Source: Mesorhizobium sp. J18 (GTDB lineage Bacteria; Pseudomonadota; Alphaproteobacteria; Rhizobiales; Rhizobiaceae). From it: DNA of 62,011 bases. Positions 19,407-28,424 of the stretch are shown here, in pieces (the stretch's first letter is position 1; each line of letters opens with the position of its first letter). Below the pieces are notes generated by a model. That model saw only the letters and a list, made by a program, of their open reading frames with translations. It was not told the origin of the DNA and searched no databases. The stretch lies in assembly GCF_007829525.1 (NCBI RefSeq), contig NZ_VLJP01000045.1, positions 1 to 62,011 of the forward strand. The letters run 5' to 3'. The position numbers were made by a program, and so were the translations under genes.

Positions 19407-20225
19407 ATGAACGGAGAAAGACGCTCTGGCGAATTCTGGGTCCTCGCGATCTTCTTCGCCCTGTTCGTGCTGTTCCTCTACGGGCCGCTATCGGCGATCC
19501 TGATCCTATCCTTTCAGGGCCCCAACGGCGGCCTGACCTTTCCGATGAACGGCGTGTCCCTGCACTGGTTCCGCAACCTGACTCAGCAGCAGGCGGTGGG
19601 CGATTTCGGCGGCTCGTTCCGCCGCTCCTTCACACTCGGCGTCATGGTGATGCTGGTGACGGTGGTGGTGTCGCTGCTTGCCGGCCTCGCCTTCCGGCGC
19701 CGGTTCGTCGGCGCGACCCCGCTATTTTATCTGGCGGTAGCCAGCCTTGTCGTGCCGTCGATCATCATCTCGCTCGGCATCGGCGTCATGTTCCAGCAGA
19801 TCGGCATCCGGCCGTCCTGGTATGGTTCGGCCTTCGGAGCACATCTGACCTGGACGCTGCCATTCGGGGTGCTGATTATGTTCGCCGTGTTCAACCGCTT
19901 CTCCCCGGCTTACGAGGAGGCGGCGCGCGACCTCGGCGCATCCCCGTGGCAGACCTTCCGCCATGTGGTATTGCCCATGATCGCACCGATGCTGGTGGGT
20001 GTCGGCCTGTTCGGCTTCACGCTCTCCTACGACGAGTTCGCGCGAACGCTGATGACGGCCGGTACCTACAACACGTTGCCGCTCGAAATCTACGGCATGA
20101 CAACCAACGTCACCACGCCTGTGCTCTATGCCCTCGGCACCGTGACGACGCTGTTCTCCTTTCTTGTAATCTCCGTTATGCTGGGCGTCATCGTCTGGCT
20201 GGGCCGGCGCCGTGCGCGCGTCTAA
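19407..20225 (+). CDS. ABC transporter permease, PotC type
   Basis: A 272-residue inner-membrane permease with six hydrophobic segments. The EAA loop is YEEAARDLGASPWQTFRHVV, and LSYDEFARTLMTAG follows, as in PotC-like proteins. The ATG has an AAGGAG site inside the end of the preceding permease gene. It is part of the GntR-linked importer. Confidence 0.9.
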   Translation: MNGERRSGEFWVLAIFFALFVLFLYGPLSAILILSFQGPNGGLTFPMNGVSLHWFRNLTQQQAVGDFGGSFRRSFTLGVMVMLVTVVVSLLAGLAFRRRFVGATPLFYLAVASLVVPSIIISLGIGVMFQQIGIRPSWYGSAFGAHLTWTLPFGVLIMFAVFNRFSPAYEEAARDLGASPWQTFRHVVLPMIAPMLVGVGLFGFTLSYDEFARTLMTAGTYNTLPLEIYGMTTNVTTPVLYALGTVTTLFSFLVISVMLGVIVWLGRRRARV

Positions 20226-20238
20226 GACGGTTCCAGAC

Positions 20239-20982
20239 ATGCGCATTCTTGTCGTCAATCCCAACACTACGCCAACGATGACGGAAACGATCGCGGCGGC
20301 CGCACGCGCCGCGGCGGTCGCGCCGACAGTGATCGAGGCCATCACCTCGACCATGGGGCCTGCTTCCATTGAAGGCTATTACGACGAGGCGCTCGCCGTG
20401 CCCGGCCTGCTCGCGGAGATCGCGCGCGGCGAGCGGCGGGGCGCGGCCGCGGCCGTCATCGCCTGCTTCGACGACACCGGGTTGGATGCCGCCCGTGCCA
20501 TGGCGTCTATCCCGGTGATCGGCATCTGCGAGGCCGCGCTGACGCTGGCCGCATTCATCGCTCGGCGCTTCAGCGTGGTGACGATGTCGGAGCGTTCGCT
20601 GGTGCCGGTCGAAGAACTGGTCCACCGCTACGGCATGGGCGGGCGGGCGCTGGTAAGAGCGGCAGGGATTCCGGTTCTGGAGTTGGAAGACCCATCGTCG
20701 GGAGCGGTGACGAGGCTGCGCAGCGAGATCGCCCGCGCGCTTGACGAAGACCACGCGGAAGCGATCGTGCTCGGCTGCGCCGGCATGGCCGACCTAGCGG
20801 GCGCTCTTCGGCGGGATTTCGGCGTTCCGGTCATCGACGGGGTCGGGGCGGCGGTTAAGCAGGCCGAGGCGCTGCTAGCGCTGGGCCTTTCCACAAGCAA
20901 GCGCGGTGCGTATGCCATGCCCGCAGAAAAGTCTTTCGCCGGCTTGCTTGCCGATTTCGCGCCGGGCAGAGCGGTCGCCTGA
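20239..20982 (+). CDS. Aspartate/glutamate racemase-family (hydantoin racemase-like) protein
   Basis: A 247-residue cofactor-independent racemase-like enzyme. The N-terminus MRILVVNPNTTPTMTETI is typical of the hydantoin-racemase branch. The two catalytic Cys positions of the family are in AVIACFDDTGLD and VLGCAGMADLA. An in-frame GTG 27 bases upstream would overlap the permease stop and cannot be excluded. As the fifth gene of the ABC operon it probably epimerises the imported compound or a breakdown product. The substrate is unknown; Asp, Glu, hydantoins and arylmalonates are known in the superfamily. Confidence 0.85.
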   Translation: MRILVVNPNTTPTMTETIAAAARAAAVAPTVIEAITSTMGPASIEGYYDEALAVPGLLAEIARGERRGAAAAVIACFDDTGLDAARAMASIPVIGICEAALTLAAFIARRFSVVTMSERSLVPVEELVHRYGMGGRALVRAAGIPVLELEDPSSGAVTRLRSEIARALDEDHAEAIVLGCAGMADLAGALRRDFGVPVIDGVGAAVKQAEALLALGLSTSKRGAYAMPAEKSFAGLLADFAPGRAVA

Positions 20983-21824
20983 TGATCGTGACGGCGGCCA
21001 CGATACGCACGCTATCCTTGGCCGAGGTCGAAATACTGGTCGGCTGGGCGGCTGATGAGGGTTGGAACCCCGGCCTTCACGATGCGGCAACCTTCCACGC
21101 TGCCGACGAGCAGGGCTTTCTCGGTGCTTTCGTCGGCGGCGAGATGGTCGCGGGGATTTCGGCCGTCGCCTACGGAGAGGATTTCGGCTTCATCGGCCTC
21201 TATATCTGCCGGCCGGATATGCGCGGCAGGGGGATCGGCAAGGCTGTCTGGGACGCCGGAATGGAGCGGCTGGGGAGACGCGTCATCGGTCTCGACGGTG
21301 TTCGAGAACAGCAGGCGAACTATCGCAGTATGGGGTTTATTCCAGCCTACCGCACGTTCCGGTTCAGCGGCCGCCTCGAAACGCAGATCGATGTGCCCGG
21401 CAGCATCCGACCAATCACGCCGGACTTTCTGCCCATCATCGCCGCCTTCGACCGACGTTTCTTCCCCGCCCCACGGCCTTCCTTCTTGCAGGCATGGCTT
21501 GGACCTCCGCATGTCGCACTGATGGACATCGACAGCGACGAAGTCCGCGGCTACGGCGTCGCCCGTCAATGCCGCGAAGGCTTCAAGTTCGGCCCGCTCT
21601 TTGCGCGAGATGAAGAAGCAGCGACTGCCCTGTTCGGTGCGCTCGCGGAAGCCTGTGACGGCAATATTCATATCGACGTGCCCGAGGCAAACCGGACCTT
21701 CAGCCGCTTTTTGTCGTCGGGCGGCATGTCAATGGGATTTGAGACGATGCGCATGTATCGAGGCCCGGTCCAGCAGACGAAACAAGCTGGCGTTTTCGGT
21801 GTGACGACGCTTGAACTGGGATAG
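20982..21824 (+). CDS. GNAT-family N-acetyltransferase with C-terminal Acetyltransf_18-like domain
   Basis: A 280-residue protein. The N-terminal GNAT domain (about 10-125) has the acetyl-CoA loop in MRGRGIGKAVWDAG. The C-terminal half (about 150-275) matches the YitH-type second domain, with GYGVARQCREGFKFGPLFA. The ATG shares one base with the racemase stop, so the two are translationally coupled. Acetylation of the transported amine or amino acid is a reasonable guess but unproven. Confidence 0.83.
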   Translation: MIVTAATIRTLSLAEVEILVGWAADEGWNPGLHDAATFHAADEQGFLGAFVGGEMVAGISAVAYGEDFGFIGLYICRPDMRGRGIGKAVWDAGMERLGRRVIGLDGVREQQANYRSMGFIPAYRTFRFSGRLETQIDVPGSIRPITPDFLPIIAAFDRRFFPAPRPSFLQAWLGPPHVALMDIDSDEVRGYGVARQCREGFKFGPLFARDEEAATALFGALAEACDGNIHIDVPEANRTFSRFLSSGGMSMGFETMRMYRGPVQQTKQAGVFGVTTLELG

Positions 21825-22134
21825 AAATACACTTCAGCGGCACAAAGGGGCCGCAGTTGCAACTCGCCATCTTCCGGCTTGTTGCCGAAGCGGACCTTAT
21901 GCCTGCGACGACCGCCCGCGGCAGGCTTTGCGGGCGTAGAGACGGAGCATTCGGCTGATGTCGCTTGCCTTCCTTCACGAAGTCGAATTCGATCGGCGCC
22001 GACTGTCTCGCCAGCCGGGCAGCCGATAAATTATGCAGACCCTGCAAATCTGGAATCCTGCATCATTTTTCGGCTTGACGGGTGATCCCGTTCCCCCTTT
22101 TGTATAGACTTATAAATCAACAAAGGGGAACTTC
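21825..22134. other. Intergenic region between two ABC operons, no gene supported
   Basis: These roughly 310 bases contain only short frames without ribosome sites or family resemblance. The first half is coding-like in GC but open in several frames at once. The right end, with the A/T-rich GTATAGACTTATAAATC stretch near 22101-22118, probably holds the promoter of the amino-acid ABC operon. No terminator is evident for the GNAT gene. Confidence 0.4.
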
Positions 22135-22146
22135 ATCCGTAAGTCC

Positions 22147-22959
22147 ATGCTTTTTGCGGCGGTATCCGCCGTTCTTTTCTCTCTCGCCTCGACAGGAATG
22201 TCCCAGGCCCAGGATGCATTGGAACGGGCCAAGTCGGCTGGCGTTCTGCAGGTTGCTACGGAAATGCAATATCCCCCCTACGACTTCCTGCAGGGCGGCC
22301 AGCATGTGGGCTATAATGTCGATCTCTTCAACGAGATATCGAAGGAAATCGGCCTGAAGGTGGAATTCACGGATCTGCCGTGGTCCAGCGTGCTGCCGGG
22401 ACTGGAAGCGGGCAAATATGACGTTGTCGCGGGTCCGGCTGCAATCACGGAGGAACGCTCGGAACGTTTCCGCTTCCTCGTCCCTATTTCCGAAAGCCAG
22501 ACGACCATCATGATCCGCACCGACTATGATGGCATTGCCAAGCCCGAGGACATCGCCGGCAAGAAAATCGGCGTCCAACGGGCTGCCACCGCTTCCAAAG
22601 AACTTGCGAGCTATGCCGCAACCCTGTCGGAGCCACCTGTTGTCACCGAATATGTCGACTACAGCCAGGCCAATGCGGACCTTGCCGCCGGCCGTCTCGA
22701 CGGTGTCGCCAACATGTCGAACAATGCCCTTTACGCAGCCGCACAGCGTCCCGAAAGCTTTGCCGTTATCGCCGAGGGTTTCGGGGCGACCAGCTATTCG
22801 AGCTTTCTCGGTCGCAAGGATGATGACTCCAAGGCCCTGCTCGACCTCCTGAACGAGGCAATGCTGACGATAAAGCATGATGGCCGCATGGCGAAAATCC
22901 AGGAAAAGTGGTTCGGCAAGGCCCAGGACCTGCCGGATCAGGGACCGACCTTCGAATAA
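22147..22959 (+). CDS. Polar amino-acid ABC transporter periplasmic binding protein
   Basis: A family 3 solute-binding protein of 270 residues from this ATG, beginning with a Sec leader cut near SQAQ. The mature part shows RAKSAGVLQVATEMQYPPYD and later KALLDLLNEAMLTIKHDG, typical of HisJ/GlnH relatives. The good AAAGGGGA ribosome site is 17 bases from this ATG but only about six from an in-frame ATC at 22135, which would add a basic N-terminus (RKS); the start is therefore uncertain. It is the first gene of a four-gene importer. Confidence 0.9.
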   Translation: MLFAAVSAVLFSLASTGMSQAQDALERAKSAGVLQVATEMQYPPYDFLQGGQHVGYNVDLFNEISKEIGLKVEFTDLPWSSVLPGLEAGKYDVVAGPAAITEERSERFRFLVPISESQTTIMIRTDYDGIAKPEDIAGKKIGVQRAATASKELASYAATLSEPPVVTEYVDYSQANADLAAGRLDGVANMSNNALYAAAQRPESFAVIAEGFGATSYSSFLGRKDDDSKALLDLLNEAMLTIKHDGRMAKIQEKWFGKAQDLPDQGPTFE

Positions 22960-22970
22960 GCCGCAGATCA

Positions 22971-23011
22971 AAAGCCCGTCAGGCCCTTGCGCAGGTCGTC
23001 TGACGGGCTTT
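22971..23011 (+). terminator. Intercistronic stem-loop after the amino-acid binding protein
   Basis: AAAGCCCGTCAG pairs with CTGACGGGCTTT across a 17-base loop, starting 12 bases after the stop. Only a short TTTC tail follows, so partial termination or mRNA stabilisation is likely, allowing more binding protein than permease. Confidence 0.7.
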
Positions 23012-23060
23012 CAATCGCCTCGCTTCCTGACCAATCCTATATGAATGCCGTTTTGAGGCG

Positions 23061-23714
23061 ATGATCGATCTCTTCCTTACAGAAGCGCTTCCCGTCTTCG
23101 TCGACGGAATCCAGGCAACACTTTTCTATGCCTTGGGCTGCCTCGTGGTCGGTTTTCCAATCGCCGTCCTGATCTGTGCGATGCGGATGTCGACGATCGG
23201 TCCCCTTAAAGCCCTTGCGACCGTCTATATCAGCTTCCTGCGCGGCGTTCCGCTGATGGTTCAGTTGCTGATTTCCTTCTATTGTCTGCCTGTACTCGGG
23301 GTGAATGTAGCGCCGTGGGCGGCCGCTCTCTTCACCCTGGCCATCTGCACCTCAGCCTATATGGCGGAAATTCTACGCGGCGGCTTTCTCGGAATCCCCT
23401 ACGGACAAATCGAAGCGGCACAGATCTCCGGTCTGACACGACGGCAGATCTTGTTGTGGATTCAGGTTCCGCAGGCCGTACGCCTGACCTTGCCGGCTCT
23501 CGTCAATGAAGCCGTGGCCATGGTCAAGGCCTCGTCGCTGATTTCTGTGGTCGGAGTGCTGGACCTGACGCGGGCGGCCCAGAACGTCGCCTCCAGTACG
23601 TATCAGCCACTGACATTTTACACGGTTGCCGGGGCTCTTTATCTGGTCATCACGATGAGCGTCGCCACGGGCGGGCGCTGGCTCGAACGCCGCATGGCGG
23701 CGGGGAGGCGCTAG
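23061..23714 (+). CDS. Polar amino-acid ABC transporter permease (HisQ-like)
   Basis: A 217-residue inner-membrane permease of the His/Glu/Gln/Arg/opine family. It has a short N-terminus, the early helix motif [10 protein letters not shown], the family pattern [11 protein letters not shown] and the EAA-like loop [20 protein letters not shown]. The first of a permease pair; the partner starts two bases after its stop. Confidence 0.92.
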   Translation: MIDLFLTEALPVFVDGIQATLFYALGCLVVGFPIAVLICAMRMSTIGPLKALATVYISFLRGVPLMVQLLISFYCLPVLGVNVAPWAAALFTLAICTSAYMAEILRGGFLGIPYGQIEAAQISGLTRRQILLWIQVPQAVRLTLPALVNEAVAMVKASSLISVVGVLDLTRAAQNVASSTYQPLTFYTVAGALYLVITMSVATGGRWLERRMAAGRR

Positions 23715-23716
23715 CC

Positions 23717-24373
23717 ATGGATTTCTCCGTCCTCACCGACAACTGGCCGCAAATCCTGAACGGCCTCGTCCTGACCTTGAAACTGTGGCTGGGGGGCACC
23801 CTGTCCGGGCTTGCCCTCGGGCTGCTCCTGGCCACGATCCAGGTGAACAGCATCGGTGTGGTGTGGCATGCGATCCGGGGCTATTCCGCGGTCTTCCGGG
23901 GCGTCCCGCTACTGATCCAGCTCTTCCTGCTTTATTACGGCGGGCCATCGATCGGCTTCGTCCTGTCACCGGTTGCAGCCGGTCTTTTGGGGCTGACGAT
24001 CTACAGCAGCGCCCAGTTTGTGGAAATATTTCGAGCCGGTTTCGAATCCGTCCCCCGCGGCCAGATAGAGGCAGCCCGGATTTCGGGGCTGAATCGCTTC
24101 CAGATCCTTGTTCATATCGAGTTGCCGCAGATGCTGATCATCATCGTGCCGTCTCTGGTGAACCTGTTCGTGATCATGACCAAGGAGACAGCGATTCTGT
24201 CTGTCATCTCGATCCCCGATCTCACCGCCGTCCTGAACGGCATCGGATCAACCACCTACGCCTTCGCAGAGACGTTGTTCGCATTGGCTGCGTTCTACTG
24301 GATTCTGCTGGAATGCGTCACGATGGCAGGCCGCGTGCTCGAACGACGGGCGAGCCGTTATCTCATTCGTTAG
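23717..24373 (+). CDS. Polar amino-acid ABC transporter permease (HisM-like)
   Basis: A 218-residue inner-membrane permease, partner of the upstream gene, with the same signatures: [15 protein letters not shown] and the coupling loop [27 protein letters not shown] ribosome site lies in the end of the preceding gene. Five hydrophobic segments are visible. Confidence 0.92.
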   Translation: MDFSVLTDNWPQILNGLVLTLKLWLGGTLSGLALGLLLATIQVNSIGVVWHAIRGYSAVFRGVPLLIQLFLLYYGGPSIGFVLSPVAAGLLGLTIYSSAQFVEIFRAGFESVPRGQIEAARISGLNRFQILVHIELPQMLIIIVPSLVNLFVIMTKETAILSVISIPDLTAVLNGIGSTTYAFAETLFALAAFYWILLECVTMAGRVLERRASRYLIR

Positions 24374-24399
24374 AATGCCGGCAGGCAAGGGAACTGCAT

Positions 24400-25191
24400 A
24401 TGTCCGACAACACGATCATCAAGGTTTCTAACCTGATCAAGACCTTCGGGAGCACGACGGTCCTGAATGGTGTCTCGCTCGACTTTGAGCGTTCGCAGGT
24501 GACCTGCATCATCGGTGCTTCCGGTTCGGGCAAGAGCACACTGTTGCGCTGTATGGCTTTCCTGGAGACCTATGAAGGCGGACGGATCGAGATCGAGGGC
24601 CAGTTGCTCGGTTATGTCGAAAACCAGGGTATCCGGCAAAGGGCGTCCTCCAGCCGCATTGCCGAGACGCGGCGCAATGTTGGCTTCGTGTTCCAGCATT
24701 TCAATCTCTGGCCGCACATGACGGCGCTCGAAAACGTCGCCAAGCCTCTTTGGCTGACTGCAGGCTGCAGCCGTCAAGAAGCGAGGGAGAGGGGCGCCGC
24801 GGCATTGGAGAAGGTAGGCCTGGCGGACAAGCTCTCAAGCTATCCGATCCAGCTTTCCGGCGGCCAGCAGCAACGGGTCGCCATTGCCCGCACACTTGCC
24901 AAGGAACCGCATATCATTCTGTTCGACGAGCCGACTTCGGCACTCGACCCCGAGATCGTCGGAGAAGTTCTGCAGGTTATGCGCAATCTTGCCGACGAGG
25001 GCATGACCATGGCCGTGGTAACGCATGAAATGGGTTTTGCAGCGCATGTGGCCAACCGGATCGCCTTCATCGACCAGGGCGTGATCGCCGTCGAGGGGAA
25101 GCCGCGCGATGTCCTGCTCAACAAGGACAATCCCAGGCTGGTGCGCTTCCTGAAGAATTTCTTCGATCGCAACAATTTCGTGGCCGCCTGA
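24400..25191 (+). CDS. Polar amino-acid ABC transporter ATP-binding protein
   Basis: A 263-residue ATPase (GlnQ/HisP type): Walker [10 protein letters not shown] (near 39), signature LSGGQQQR, Walker [15 protein letters not shown] and the late motif [16 protein letters not shown]. The frame is open for another 205 codons upstream, but that part overlaps the permease in another frame and is not used; the chosen ATG begins the normal family N-terminus. It is the last gene of the importer, followed by a dispersed repeat. Confidence 0.93.
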   Translation: MSDNTIIKVSNLIKTFGSTTVLNGVSLDFERSQVTCIIGASGSGKSTLLRCMAFLETYEGGRIEIEGQLLGYVENQGIRQRASSSRIAETRRNVGFVFQHFNLWPHMTALENVAKPLWLTAGCSRQEARERGAAALEKVGLADKLSSYPIQLSGGQQQRVAIARTLAKEPHIILFDEPTSALDPEIVGEVLQVMRNLADEGMTMAVVTHEMGFAAHVANRIAFIDQGVIAVEGKPRDVLLNKDNPRLVRFLKNFFDRNNFVAA

Positions 25192-25279
25192 ACCGGACTC
25201 GCCGGCAGGCACCTCGCGGCCGGCTATAACCAGTGGTAGAGAGCCGCCGTCGTTGACGCGCCACGTCCGAAACTTGAAT

Positions 25280-25452
25280 GCGGTTTGATGGCAGGGATGT
25301 TGCGAGCCGGCGAGGATGACACCGCAGCACGATATGAATATCGTGCAAGGATTTCGACACTGCCGGCGCGCAAAAGACCGCCAAGCCGGAATGGAATCCA
25401 AGGCATTGGCATTCAGGAACAGACCGCAATCATTTAAAGATGAACGGCTCTA
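25280..25452. repeat. Dispersed repeat, copy 1
   Basis: From GCGGTTTGATGGCAGGGA to CATTTAAAGATGAACGGCTCTA this segment matches copy 2 at 45264-45548 at roughly 90 percent in the first 120 bases. It holds the near-perfect palindrome GCACGATATGAATATCGTGC at 25327-25346. The right end (25430-25452) is the terminal-repeat sequence, and its last three bases are the stop codon of the minus-strand dipeptidase gene. The left terminal repeat is not recognisable here, and the hairpin-rich insert of copy 2 is absent. Confidence 0.85.
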
Positions 25453-26154
25453 AGCAGCCGTCTCGACGGAAGAGAAGTTGAGTTGGCTATAGATCGCCTT
25501 CGGCTGACTATAGTAGAAGGCCCATTCCCGGTCGCCGTAGGAAAAATGCCACCATTCCCCGTCGAAGGGTGCGAAGCCTGCTACCTGCATGCAATAGCGC
25601 AGGATCTGACGGTTGCGGGCGGATTCCCGGTCTATGAAGGGCGAGAAGACGTAGGTATCGTCGTCATATTTGTGGATCGGCGTTCCGAAGGGCAGCGGCT
25701 TGCCGCTGGCATCGACGATATGGAGATCGACCGCCCCTCCCGTCGGATGCCCAGCCACCTCGGGCACGGCGCTGAAGCGATGTACCGTCTCGTTCAGCTC
25801 CACGCCTTCCAGTTCCGGCTGCCTTTCCAGGACGGTTTTCTTGTAGCTTTCGAACTTGAATGTCTGGATATTCAGATGACGATAGCCATAGACAACCTGC
25901 AGGTCGCAGTCGGGCATAACCGTCTTCAGGGTCTGCTGAGCCTTTTCCAGCCGATCGACCAATGCTTCGCGAACATAGATCCGATCGCCGGTATAGGCCT
26001 TCATCTGCTCGTCCACGACCAGCACCTTCCCGCTGAATTCCGGACCGATCGGCACCATGGCTTCGCCGCAGTCTTCCACCGGTACGGAGGCGAGCTCGCG
26101 ATAGGTGAGGAAATGGTTTTCCAAAAGGCGGTATATGTTCGGCTGCTCAGTCAT
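25450..26154 (-). CDS. ddpX: D-alanyl-D-alanine dipeptidase (VanX/DdpX family, M15D)
   Basis: A zinc dipeptidase of 234 residues that hydrolyses D-Ala-D-Ala. The zinc-binding motif AGHPTGGAVDLHI and the catalytic GEWWHFSYG are intact. The ATG has an excellent AGGAG site; upstream ATGs extend a non-conserved Pro/Arg-rich stretch and were rejected. No signal peptide is visible, so it probably acts in the cytoplasm, as DdpX does when D-Ala-D-Ala serves as nutrient in E. coli. It converges on the amino-acid ABC operon with the repeat between them, and diverges from the HutC-type regulator. Confidence 0.88.
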   Translation of the reverse strand: MTEQPNIYRLLENHFLTYRELASVPVEDCGEAMVPIGPEFSGKVLVVDEQMKAYTGDRIYVREALVDRLEKAQQTLKTVMPDCDLQVVYGYRHLNIQTFKFESYKKTVLERQPELEGVELNETVHRFSAVPEVAGHPTGGAVDLHIVDASGKPLPFGTPIHKYDDDTYVFSPFIDRESARNRQILRYCMQVAGFAPFDGEWWHFSYGDREWAFYYSQPKAIYSQLNFSSVETAA

Positions 26155-26275
26155 CAGCAAGGCTCCTGTGGGACGCGACGCCTTGGACATACTGGAGAGG
26201 AAAATCCTGCCGGTATTTTTAGGGGCGGGCGGTGCCAGGAGTTTTGACCGAAAAAGAGAATGCCGCAACCATTAT

Positions 26276-26287
26276 TTGTACATACAT
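26276..26287. promoter_or_regulatory. Candidate GntR/HutC-type operator
   Basis: TTGTACATACAT, an imperfect palindrome resembling the TTGTATRTACAA pattern bound by HutC-subfamily regulators. It lies in the 280-base divergent region between the dipeptidase and the HutC-type gene. Single occurrence; inferred only. Confidence 0.35.
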
Positions 26288-26434
26288 ATTCGATGCCCAG
26301 AGGGTGTTGCCGTTGTGACCAGGCGCTCTGCGCCTATGATGGCGGACTCGCAAAATGGGGTGCGTTACGAATCTGATTCCGGTTCTCGCCCCGATGGGCT
26401 AGAGAACGCTGGACACATCAAGAGCGAAGGCGAC

Positions 26435-27163
26435 GTGGCAAACGGTAACGGCAAGGATGCGACCCTTCATCAGACGATCCTGGTCGAGATCGAGGGGCGC
26501 ATCATGTCCGGCGAATGGCAGCCCGGCTTCCGCCTGCCCTTCGAGGTCGAACTGGCCGAGCATTACGGCTGCTCGCGCATGACCGTGAACAAGGTCATGA
26601 CCCAACTCGCCAAGGCTGGATTGATCGAGCGCCACCGCAGGGCCGGCAGTTTCGTCACCAAGCCACGTGCGCAGTCCGCCGTGCTGGAACTGCACGACAT
26701 CGAGACCGAGGTGAAGTCGCTTGGCCTGCCCTATAGCTACAACCTCGTTTCCCGCAAGGAACGCCGTTCCAATGCGGAAGACCGACGGCTGATGGAACTG
26801 GCGGATGCCACGCCGATGATCGAACTGCTTGCCGTGCATCGCGCCGGAGGCAAGCCGTTCTGCGTCGAGGAGCGCCGCATCAATGCCGGTGTCGTTCCCG
26901 AAGCGACGGCGACCGATTTCACGGTGAGTGCGCCCGGCGGCTGGTTGATCGCCCAGGTGCCGTGGAGCGCAGCCGAAAACCGCATTCAGGCGATAACCGC
27001 TTCCGCCGAGATCGCGCGCCTGCTGAAACAGCCCAGAGGAACGGCATGCCTCGTGGTCGAGCGGCGCACCTGGAGCCATGCCGGCCCGGTCACCTTCGTG
27101 CGGCTGACCTATCCCGGCGACAGCCACACGCTGGTGGCGCGCTTCACGCCTGAACACAGATGA
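26435..27163 (+). CDS. GntR-family regulator, HutC type (UTRA domain)
   Basis: A 242-residue regulator from a GTG with GCGAAGG upstream, the normal length of HutC. An alternative ATG at 26336 would add a non-conserved tail. The winged helix has LPFEVELAEHYGCSRMTVNK (about 32-51) and IERHRRAGSFV. The C-terminal UTRA domain (about 85-240) ends with TFVRLTYPGDSHTLVARF, very close to histidine-utilisation repressors. However, no hut genes are nearby; its neighbours are a PLP aminotransferase 40 bases downstream and the divergent dipeptidase. The effector may be urocanate-like, or the protein may be a paralogue with a new ligand. Confidence 0.87.
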   Translation: MANGNGKDATLHQTILVEIEGRIMSGEWQPGFRLPFEVELAEHYGCSRMTVNKVMTQLAKAGLIERHRRAGSFVTKPRAQSAVLELHDIETEVKSLGLPYSYNLVSRKERRSNAEDRRLMELADATPMIELLAVHRAGGKPFCVEERRINAGVVPEATATDFTVSAPGGWLIAQVPWSAAENRIQAITASAEIARLLKQPRGTACLVVERRTWSHAGPVTFVRLTYPGDSHTLVARFTPEHR

Positions 27164-27203
27164 GCAGCAAGGATACAGAAATGCGGGGCAGGATATACAC
27201 GCA

Positions 27204-28301
27204 ATGACTATCAATGTGCAAAGCGCGCGCCTGGCCTCCATGCGCCTCTACGAGGCCGAGACATCCCCGGAGCTCGTCGCGGAGCGGTACGGGCTCGCCG
27301 TTGCGGATGTCATCGACTTCTCGCTCAATGTGAACCCTTTGGGATCGCCTCCCGGCGCCATCGCGGCCGCGCAGCAGGCGCTGGCCACCACCAATGTCTA
27401 TCCCGACCTGAATTTCGGCATCCTGCGTTCGGCACTTGCCCGCAGGCACGGGATTGCGGAGAACTGCTTCTTCTTCGGTGCAGGGCTCGACGATGTCATC
27501 AAGCTGGTGCTTCAGGCGTGGGTGAGCGAAGGCGACAAGGTTCTCGTCCATCTTCCGACCTTTCCACGCTACGAACTGGAGGCGCGCCTGAGAGGGTGCG
27601 ACGTCGTCTGCGTTGAAAGCGAAACGCCAACGCAGATTGACGTAGCGAGGATAGAGCAGGCTCTGGCCTCTGGCGGGATCGCCCTGGCCTTTATCTGTAC
27701 GCCGAACAACCCGACGGGAGCGACCGTTACGAACGCCGACATCGAGCGCTTGGCGCGAGCCTGGCCCGAAACGATCTTTGTCGTGGACGAGGCACTGATC
27801 TACCCGCTCGAGGAAGGGGCGATCCCCTTGTGCACGACACTTTCCAATCTTTGCGTCATGCGCACCTTCTCAAAATATTTCGGCCTTGCCGGCCTGCGTA
27901 TCGGCTACGCGGTGGCGGATGCGCGACTGATGAAGGTAGCCGAAGTCGGCCGGCCCCCGTTCAACATGGCAGTTGCAGCCATGCATGCGGCAACGGCGGC
28001 CCTCGATGATGAGACCTTTCTACCCTCTTGCAAGGCACTGTTTCGCGAAGAGACTGACTATTTCAGGGAGAGGCTTTCGGCATTGCCCGCCATCTCGATC
28101 TGTGGAGCCAATGCCAACATGCTGCTTCTTGACCTTGGCGAGCGCAACGCCGCCGAGACGACCGAGTGGCTTGCCCGCAAGGGAATTGTGGTCGCGGATG
28201 CAACGTCTTTCCGCGGCCTCGAGCGGTACAACATGCTCCGCGTCTCGTTACGGAGCCGTGAGGACAATCTCAAGCTGATCGCTGCATTGGCGACGATGTG
28301 A
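27204..28301 (+). CDS. PLP-dependent class I/II aminotransferase (HisC/CobD-like)
   Basis: A 365-residue fold-type I enzyme. It has the PLP lysine in RTFSKYFGLAGLRIGY, the Asp that contacts the pyridine nitrogen in FVVDEALIYP, and CTPNNPTGA. The start region FSLNVNPLGSPP resembles both histidinol-phosphate aminotransferase and threonine-phosphate decarboxylase. Without cobalamin or histidine genes nearby neither can be chosen. It follows the HutC-type regulator by 40 bases, so both are probably one transcript; a role in histidine or D-amino-acid breakdown is possible. Confidence 0.82.
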   Translation: MTINVQSARLASMRLYEAETSPELVAERYGLAVADVIDFSLNVNPLGSPPGAIAAAQQALATTNVYPDLNFGILRSALARRHGIAENCFFFGAGLDDVIKLVLQAWVSEGDKVLVHLPTFPRYELEARLRGCDVVCVESETPTQIDVARIEQALASGGIALAFICTPNNPTGATVTNADIERLARAWPETIFVVDEALIYPLEEGAIPLCTTLSNLCVMRTFSKYFGLAGLRIGYAVADARLMKVAEVGRPPFNMAVAAMHAATAALDDETFLPSCKALFREETDYFRERLSALPAISICGANANMLLLDLGERNAAETTEWLARKGIVVADATSFRGLERYNMLRVSLRSREDNLKLIAALATM

Positions 28302-28424
28302 TGACCGCAAGGACGCTGGTCCGGGACACCATGTCGAGGTGGATGAAGGACATGACGCATCCTTCCAGTCTTGCGAAAAGACTGCACCATCAAAGCCTGG
28401 GATCAAATATCTAGGTGTTTCCTT

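Noticed and set aside
21700-22047. Minus-strand open frame between the GNAT gene and the amino-acid ABC operon
   Set aside because: It overlaps the conserved end of the GNAT gene and shows no family pattern.
25224-25412. A short protein encoded by the dispersed repeat (RLGGLLRAG reading on the minus strand)
   Set aside because: The frame is open in both long copies, but there is no start signal, and the differences between copies change residues freely; an untranslated element is simpler.
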